The translations under genes were made by a program, and so were the position numbers. The notes under the pieces are model-generated. The model was given only the letters and a program-made list of their open reading frames with translations. It did no database searches and was not told the DNA's origin. DNA of 64,000 nucleotides from Mycoplasma sp. Bg2 (lineage in GTDB: Bacteria > Bacillota_I > Bacilli_A > Mycoplasmatales > Hepatoplasmataceae). Positions 59,480-64,000 of this stretch are shown here, piece after piece (positions within the stretch are counted from its first letter, which is position 1; every line of letters starts with the position of its first letter). The stretch is from positions 124,001 to 188,000 of the forward strand of contig LSMY01000004.1 in the NCBI GenBank assembly GCA_001641225.1, in the 5' to 3' direction.

Positions 59480-60439
59480 TTATTTTTCAAGAGCATCAAG
59501 TCTTTCTAAAATCCGATTTAATTGGTCTTTCCCTCGATATTTAATAATGATTCTATTTTTAGTTAATTCAACTTTAGTTTTTAATTTTGCTCTTATTAAA
59601 TCTTCAACATAAACTAGATCTTCATTTTTTACTTGTTTAACTGCCTTTTTATTTGCTCTTGCAAGTCTGAGTTTATAAACCCGGACAAAATTTTCCACTT
59701 CACGAACTGATAAAGTATCATTGTTTATTTTAATAATCATTTTATTAGTATAGTTTTTCCCAAGTCCAATTAGTGGACGAGCATGACCATAAGAAATTTC
59801 CCCAGTTAAAACTGCATTAATCAATTTTTGATTTGCATTTAGAATTCGCACAGAATTAGCAACGTAAGATCTTGATTTTCCAATTACTTTTGAAACTTGA
59901 TCTTGTGTTAATTTTTGCAATTCCATTAAATGATCAATTGCATAAGCTTCTTCAATAGGGTTAAGGTCTTCCCTTTGCATATTTTCAATAAGGGTAATGG
60001 TTTGCATTGCTTGATTATCTAAATCAGAAATAATAGCAGGAATAGAATTTTTACCGGCAAGTAAAGAAGCACGTACTCTTCTTTCACCAGCTACAATATA
60101 ATATTTATTGCCTTCTGTTGCTTTTACAATAATTGGAGAAAAAACTCCATTTTCTCTTATTGAAGTTGCTAGTTCTTCAAGTTGGTCTTCATCAAAGACT
60201 TGTCGAGGTTGATAAGGATTTGATTCTAGAAGTTCAATTTTTAAATCAGAAACAACAATTCCTTTTGCTTTTAGTTCGGTTGTTGTTGCATTATTTATTT
60301 CATCAATTGTTGCAAGTAAATTACCACTATAAAGAAGATCAAGTCCTCGTCCTAAAGTTTTTTTAGTTTCTTTTTTAGGAGCAACTTTTTTTGTTGTACT
60401 TGTTTCTTTTTTAGTTTGAGTTTTTTTATTTGTTACCAT
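59480..60439 (-). CDS. parB: Chromosome partitioning protein ParB
   Basis: 319 residues. An N-terminal Lys/Thr-rich tail ends in the GRGLDLLY ParA-interacting motif. NPYQPRQVFDE follows, then the CTP-binding GERRVRASLLAG, the helix-turn-helix (TQDQVSKVIGKSRSYVANSVRIL) and a C-terminal dimerisation region. The ParA gene is not in the window. ParB is often near the origin, but no dnaA gene, DnaA-box cluster or parS palindrome was recognised here. No TGA codons. Confidence 0.93.
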   Translation of the reverse strand: MVTNKKTQTKKETSTTKKVAPKKETKKTLGRGLDLLYSGNLLATIDEINNATTTELKAKGIVVSDLKIELLESNPYQPRQVFDEDQLEELATSIRENGVFSPIIVKATEGNKYYIVAGERRVRASLLAGKNSIPAIISDLDNQAMQTITLIENMQREDLNPIEEAYAIDHLMELQKLTQDQVSKVIGKSRSYVANSVRILNANQKLINAVLTGEISYGHARPLIGLGKNYTNKMIIKINNDTLSVREVENFVRVYKLRLARANKKAVKQVKNEDLVYVEDLIRAKLKTKVELTKNRIIIKYRGKDQLNRILERLDALEK

Positions 60440-60514
60440 AATTACTTTTATTTATTAATTAAATTATATATTAGATAATTTATATATTTTATTTATAAAT
60501 TATCAAACTAGAAC

Positions 60515-61327
60515 TTATTTTTTATTATATTTAAGAAAAATTTTGTTTACTAGTACAAGAGTTTTATCACCTTTTACATATTTAAAGGTTCCGTATGTTT
60601 CATGATAAATTGCAAGTCAAGCAAGAATTGTTCCAATTAGTGAAATAAAGAAAATAGATGAACTTATAGCTGCAGTATAAGATTGAGTTTTAAAAAACAT
60701 TGTAAGAGTCATTGTAGAAGCAACCATAGCAATCATAAATCCCTCAATATATCCAAACATTTGTAATCCTGCTCCGCCAAGAGCAAAAACAAAGGCAACA
60801 GAATCAAGTATAGGAAAATGATCAAATTGAACAAGTAAACTAAGTCCATAAGATAATCCTAAATATAAAACAAGTAATCCAAAAAAATATCTAATTTTTA
60901 GTCTTCTTGGAATTTTATTTGCTAATCCTTGTCCCTTTCTTTCACTTCATCTCCCATAACGAATAATTAAGGGAAATCATAAAAGAAAGGCTTTAAAGGC
61001 ATTTACATAAATTCCTAGCATAATATTATTGAATACAAAAAGCACCATTGAGATAGTATTAAAATAGAAAAATTTTCTTTCTAGTCTAATTGTATAAATT
61101 GTTGCTGCTATAGAAATTGTTCCGGCGAGTGTTTGAATAATAATTAATCAAGCAAACATTTTCCCATTTTCATTAGTTGGAATAATTCCGTAAAACTTAA
61201 ATCCACAAAGTAAAATTATTTGAACAATAAAAATCACTAAATAAAAAAGCAAATTTATTGGAATTGCTCATTTTCAAAAGTAAAATTTCTTAATTTTTTC
61301 AGATAAAAACTTTAGATTACTTTCCAT
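60515..61327 (-). CDS. PnuC-like vitamin transporter, copy A
   Basis: 270 residues, about seven to eight helices. The C-terminal half has the PnuC layout: PILDSVAFVFALGGAGLQMFGYIEGF (family LD-x5-F...E-x-W region) followed by two more helices. A basic linker (RYGRWSERKGQG) separates the halves. Family members import nicotinamide riboside, thiamine or riboflavin by facilitated diffusion coupled to phosphorylation inside. It shares FYFWKWAIPIN and FNNIM segments with copy B. TGA codons are Trp. Substrate not determinable. Confidence 0.65.
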
Positions 61328-61361
61328 TATATAATTATACTTTTCAAAAATAGTTAATTAA

Positions 61362-61381
61362 AAAATCACCTAAGTGATTTT
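61362..61381 (-). terminator. Intrinsic terminator after PnuC-like copy B
   Basis: Perfect 8-bp arms AAAATCAC / GTGATTTT with a 4-nt loop, followed on the minus strand by TTTT, 40 nt past the stop of copy B. Confidence 0.6.
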
Positions 61382-61421
61382 AATAAAATAAGATAAGAAT
61401 TTATTTTAGTTCAATTATTAA

Positions 61422-62237
61422 TTAGTGTTTAATTAATAATTGATTAATTAAAATAAGATCTTTACCTGGTTTGACATGTTTGAATGTTCCATAATTTTCA
61501 TAGTAAATTGCAAGCCAAGAAAGGATTGTTCCTACTAGTGAAATAATTCACACAGTTTGGGTCACAATCATTGTATAAGAGTGCAATTGAATTCACATTA
61601 CTAAAATTAGAATTGCCCCAACAAGTGAAAAGACAAATCCTTCAATAATTCCATACATTTCTAAAAAGGCTCCACCTAAACTAAAAACAAAAGCAGCACA
61701 ATCTAAAAAGGGCTTAGATTCTTTTTCAAAAACATTAGCAATTAAAAAACCAAATCCCGCAGATAATCCAAGGTAAAAAATAGCAATCCCCACAAAATAT
61801 TGGAGTTTTAATCTTCTAGGAATTCGATTTATTTTTCCTTTATCTGATTTGTCACTTCAACGCACATAACGAACAATAAGGGGAAATCATAAAAGGAAGA
61901 TTTTAATTCCATTTACAAATAGTCCTTGCATTATATTATTAAAAAGAAAAAGGATCATGGACATGGTATTAAAATAAAAATATCTTCTTTTTAAACGAAT
62001 TGTATAAATGGTTGCAGTAATTGAAACTAGAGCTGCTGCCGTTTGTACAATAAGCAATCAAGGAACATGTTCCTCATTTGGTCTTATGGGGGCAATTCCT
62101 CACATGCCAAAACCAAAAATTAAAGTAACTTGAATAACAAAAAGAATGATATAAACCATTAAGTTAATTGGAATTGCTCATTTCCAAAAGTAAAATTGTT
62201 TTACTTTTGCAGATAAAAATTTTAATTTTGTTTCCAT
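61422..62237 (-). CDS. PnuC-like vitamin transporter, copy B
   Basis: 271 residues, the closest relative of copy A. They share the start (ETKLKFL vs ESNLKFL), the TATIYTIRL helix, RYVRWS, the KPFLDCAAFVFSLGGAFLEMYGIIEGF core and the tail NYGTFKHVK. The pattern fits PnuC proteins. Its frame is interrupted several times in the standard code by TGA. A 20-nt gap separates its start from the stop of copy C, while a terminator separates it from copy A. Confidence 0.65.
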
Positions 62238-62257
62238 ACTGATTAATTATATAGAGA

Positions 62258-63061
62258 CTAAATGTATTTGTTCAAAACATCATTTAAAAGCGGAGAAATT
62301 TCATTTGATGATCGATACTTAAATGTTCCATGTTCACGGTGATAAAGTGAAAGTCAAGCCATAATATTGGCATTCATATTAACAAAGAAAATTGAAGCAA
62401 CAATAAATCCAATATAATTTCCACTGGCAAAATTAACTCAAAGTAAACAAACTGTAACAAGTCAAACAACTGCTAGACCCTCAATAATTCCATAGGCCAC
62501 CAAAATTGCTTGAGCAACTCCAAAAATTAAACTAAATGAATCAAGCATAGGAAAGGCATCAAAGTTAGCAAAGACAAAAAATCCAAAAACTAAAGAAACT
62601 AAAGTTAAAGAAACTAAAAGGGGAAGTACATAAAGCGGATGTATTCTTCTCGGGGTAACCTTATGATGTTCTCCTGTTCTTCATCTACTAAAACGAATAA
62701 TAATAGGAAGATAAAGTAAAATCATTTTTATATTATCAACATATAACCCCAACATAAATGAATTAATCATTCAAAGCATTAAAGCAATGGTGTTAAAATA
62801 AAAGAAATTTTTATTTACCCTAATTGTTAAAATATTTGCAATGATTGCAGAAATTGCAGCAAATGTTTCAATAATTATTAATCATCAGAAGCTAACTCCA
62901 TTTTTATGATTGGTTGGCGCAGCAATTACCATAAAATATCCTAATAAGGATTGCAAAATAAAAATAACAAGAAAAAATAAAATATTAATGAAGATGGCTC
63001 ATTTCGAATTGTATGCTTTTCTAATTCCATCAGAAATAATAGTTAACTTTGTTTCTACCAC
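62258..63061 (-). CDS. PnuC-like vitamin transporter, copy C
   Basis: 267 residues with GTG start (VVETKL aligns with METKL of copy B). It is the most PnuC-like of the three: PMLDSFSLIFGVAQAILVAYGIIEGLAVVWLVTVCLLWVNF corresponds to the LDS-xx-F...AQ-x-L...E...W...N core of the family. The Glu-x-Trp of true PnuC is Glu-Gly-Leu here. It heads the tandem array on the minus strand. TGA codons are Trp. Confidence 0.68.
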
Positions 63062-63282
63062 TACACAAATTATAAACAATTGATAAATCATTTAAATTTT
63101 ATGAGGCAAGTTGTTTATAAGCTAATTAAATCTTTTTATAAGTTTAAAATAATAATTTAAAATAAAAAACAGATCAACATGATCTTCCAAAGTTTTAGTT
63201 CTTCTAAAAATTATGTTAATTCTGTTTCTTAATTAATATATTTTATTTATAAATACTTTTAATTATCTATAAGTTACATGAA
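63062..63282. other. AT-rich intergenic region without a gene
   Basis: About 220 nt between the unknown gene and PnuC-like copy C. It probably carries the promoter for the three transporters. No clear hairpin, riboswitch or short gene with a Shine-Dalgarno is seen. Confidence 0.5.
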
Positions 63283-64000
63283 TTAGTCTTCTCTTACTAC
63301 CATTGTAGTTTTTCATTCTAGAGTTTTTGCTTTTTCTTTTAAAGCATTATATTTTGCAAAGAAATCTTTGACATTATGAATATATCATCCTTCTTTTAAG
63401 GCTAGATATTGGTCATAATTTATAATATTGATTCTAGTCATTTCTTGTGTTTTACCTGTTGATTGAAGTTTGATTTTATCTGCACTTTCATCAACATAGA
63501 TTTCAATATCGTTAATATTTATTGTTGTTACTACAAAGTGATCTAACTCTCTTGTAACTGTAACAAGTTTTTCATTGTCAAAATATATTTCATCAGTAAT
63601 ATTTGATGGTTTTCTAATTGAGGCAAAAGTTCTTATTGCATCAAATTTAAATGCTTTTGAGCTTGGTGTATAATCTTTATTTTCAATTGTTTCAACTGTT
63701 GTAAATGGAACAAACGTAAAGCCTTCAATTTTTCTTTTATATGAAGTTACTTTTGCTTTTTTAATTGCTAATTTTTCATCAAATTTTAATTGATAACTTT
63801 TTCCTAAATGTTTTGCTTTTAATGTTACTACTTCTGCTTTAAAAGCATCATTCATTTTATATTTTTTTGAAATTGTTTCTAAGTTATCTAAAGCAATAAT
63901 TGCATCTCTTTTTCCTCTTAAATCAAATCTATTATCTTTATTTGGAGTGTTTTCAAGAATAATTTTATATTCTTCTTTTGTTGCAATTTTTCTTTCTTTT
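63283..64000 (-). CDS. Unknown protein, C-terminal 238 residues (runs off window)
   Basis: The start lies beyond the window. The visible part is lysine-rich and soluble, without membrane helices. It has alternating β-like stretches (SYQLKFDEKL, IEGFTFVPFTTVETIE, FVVTTININDIEIYVDE) and a C-terminal helical segment ending VVRED. Two TGA codons near the end are Trp; the stop is TAA. It is compatible with the end of a large surface or cytoskeletal protein, but I do not recognise the family. Confidence 0.6.

Noticed and set aside
59480..60520. Replication origin near parB
   Set aside because: The flanking DNA is AT-rich, but no DnaA-box cluster, dnaA/dnaN gene or 16-bp parS palindrome was recognised.

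Overview
The window is a low-GC chromosome segment from a Mollicute of the Mycoplasma type that uses genetic code 4. In gene after gene, including thrS, gap, the triosephosphate isomerase part of pgk-tpiA, fusA, rpsG, rnr, dnaB and tuf's neighbours, in-frame TGA falls at positions where the family has tryptophan. Read with the standard code these genes look shattered; read with TGA as Trp nearly all are intact. The species cannot be fixed from the sequence alone. No wall-synthesis genes, insertion sequences, prophage or CRISPR arrays are visible, genes are tightly packed with many 1-11 nt overlaps, and no gene-free stretch exceeds about 230 nt. Coordinates not backed by a long ORF were counted by hand and may be off by 1-2 nt. 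| Layout. 1-6.0 kb (minus strand): an ABC-2-like membrane protein cut by the window edge, engB, a threonyl-tRNA synthetase with its editing domain deleted, an aquaporin-like protein without NPA motifs, and two paralogous ABC-2-like permeases. 6.0-14.8 kb (minus): a glycolytic cluster transcribed gap, pgk-tpiA, gpmI, eno, pfkA, pyk. Phosphoglycerate kinase and triosephosphate isomerase form one continuous reading frame, a fusion otherwise known from Thermotoga. Terminator-like hairpins follow five of these genes. 14.8-19.8 kb (minus): mnmG, two permeases of a nucleoside-type ABC importer, rsmG and a 46-codon gene. 20.0-21.3 kb (plus): a small HNH-type protein, a deoxynucleoside kinase and a zinc-ribbon miniprotein. 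21.4-25.8 kb (minus): the str operon rpsL-rpsG-fusA followed by tuf. 25.9-34.0 kb (minus): a hexose phosphomutase, tRNA-Cys, a TrkH/KtrB potassium transporter, ligA, a glycosyltransferase and a large membrane protein. Superoxide dismutase lies alone on the plus strand at 34.0-34.6 kb. 34.7-37.3 kb (minus): the general PTS proteins ptsI, crr, ptsH. 37.3-43.8 kb (minus): tRNA-Gly, cardiolipin synthase, tRNA-Ser, mgtE, deoD, the diadenylate cyclase gene, and a membrane protein with degenerate GGDEF-like and EAL-like halves. tmRNA follows at 43.8-44.2 kb. 44.3-50.3 kb (plus): a leader with an intrinsic terminator, a cytosine-permease-like gene, a second nucleoside phosphorylase and two MATE transporters. 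50.2-57.6 kb (minus): smpB, rnr, secG, dnaB, gdpP, rpsR, ssb, rpsF. 57.7-64 kb (minus): a third MATE transporter, parB, three tandem PnuC-like vitamin transporters and the C-terminal part of an unknown protein. | How it works together. The window covers most of lower glycolysis and the energy-coupling proteins of the PTS, which is how a fermentative, cell-wall-less parasite or commensal makes ATP. It also holds a full cyclic-di-AMP cycle (synthase at 41.4 kb, GdpP phosphodiesterase at 54.4 kb) together with a potassium transporter, the usual target of that nucleotide. The trans-translation set is complete: tmRNA, SmpB and RNase R. Salvage is prominent: nucleoside ABC permeases, two nucleoside phosphorylases, a deoxynucleoside kinase, a nucleobase permease and PnuC-like carriers. 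The most unusual items are the GGDEF/EAL-like membrane protein beside the diadenylate cyclase, the PGK-TPI fusion, the editing-less ThrRS and the superoxide dismutase.
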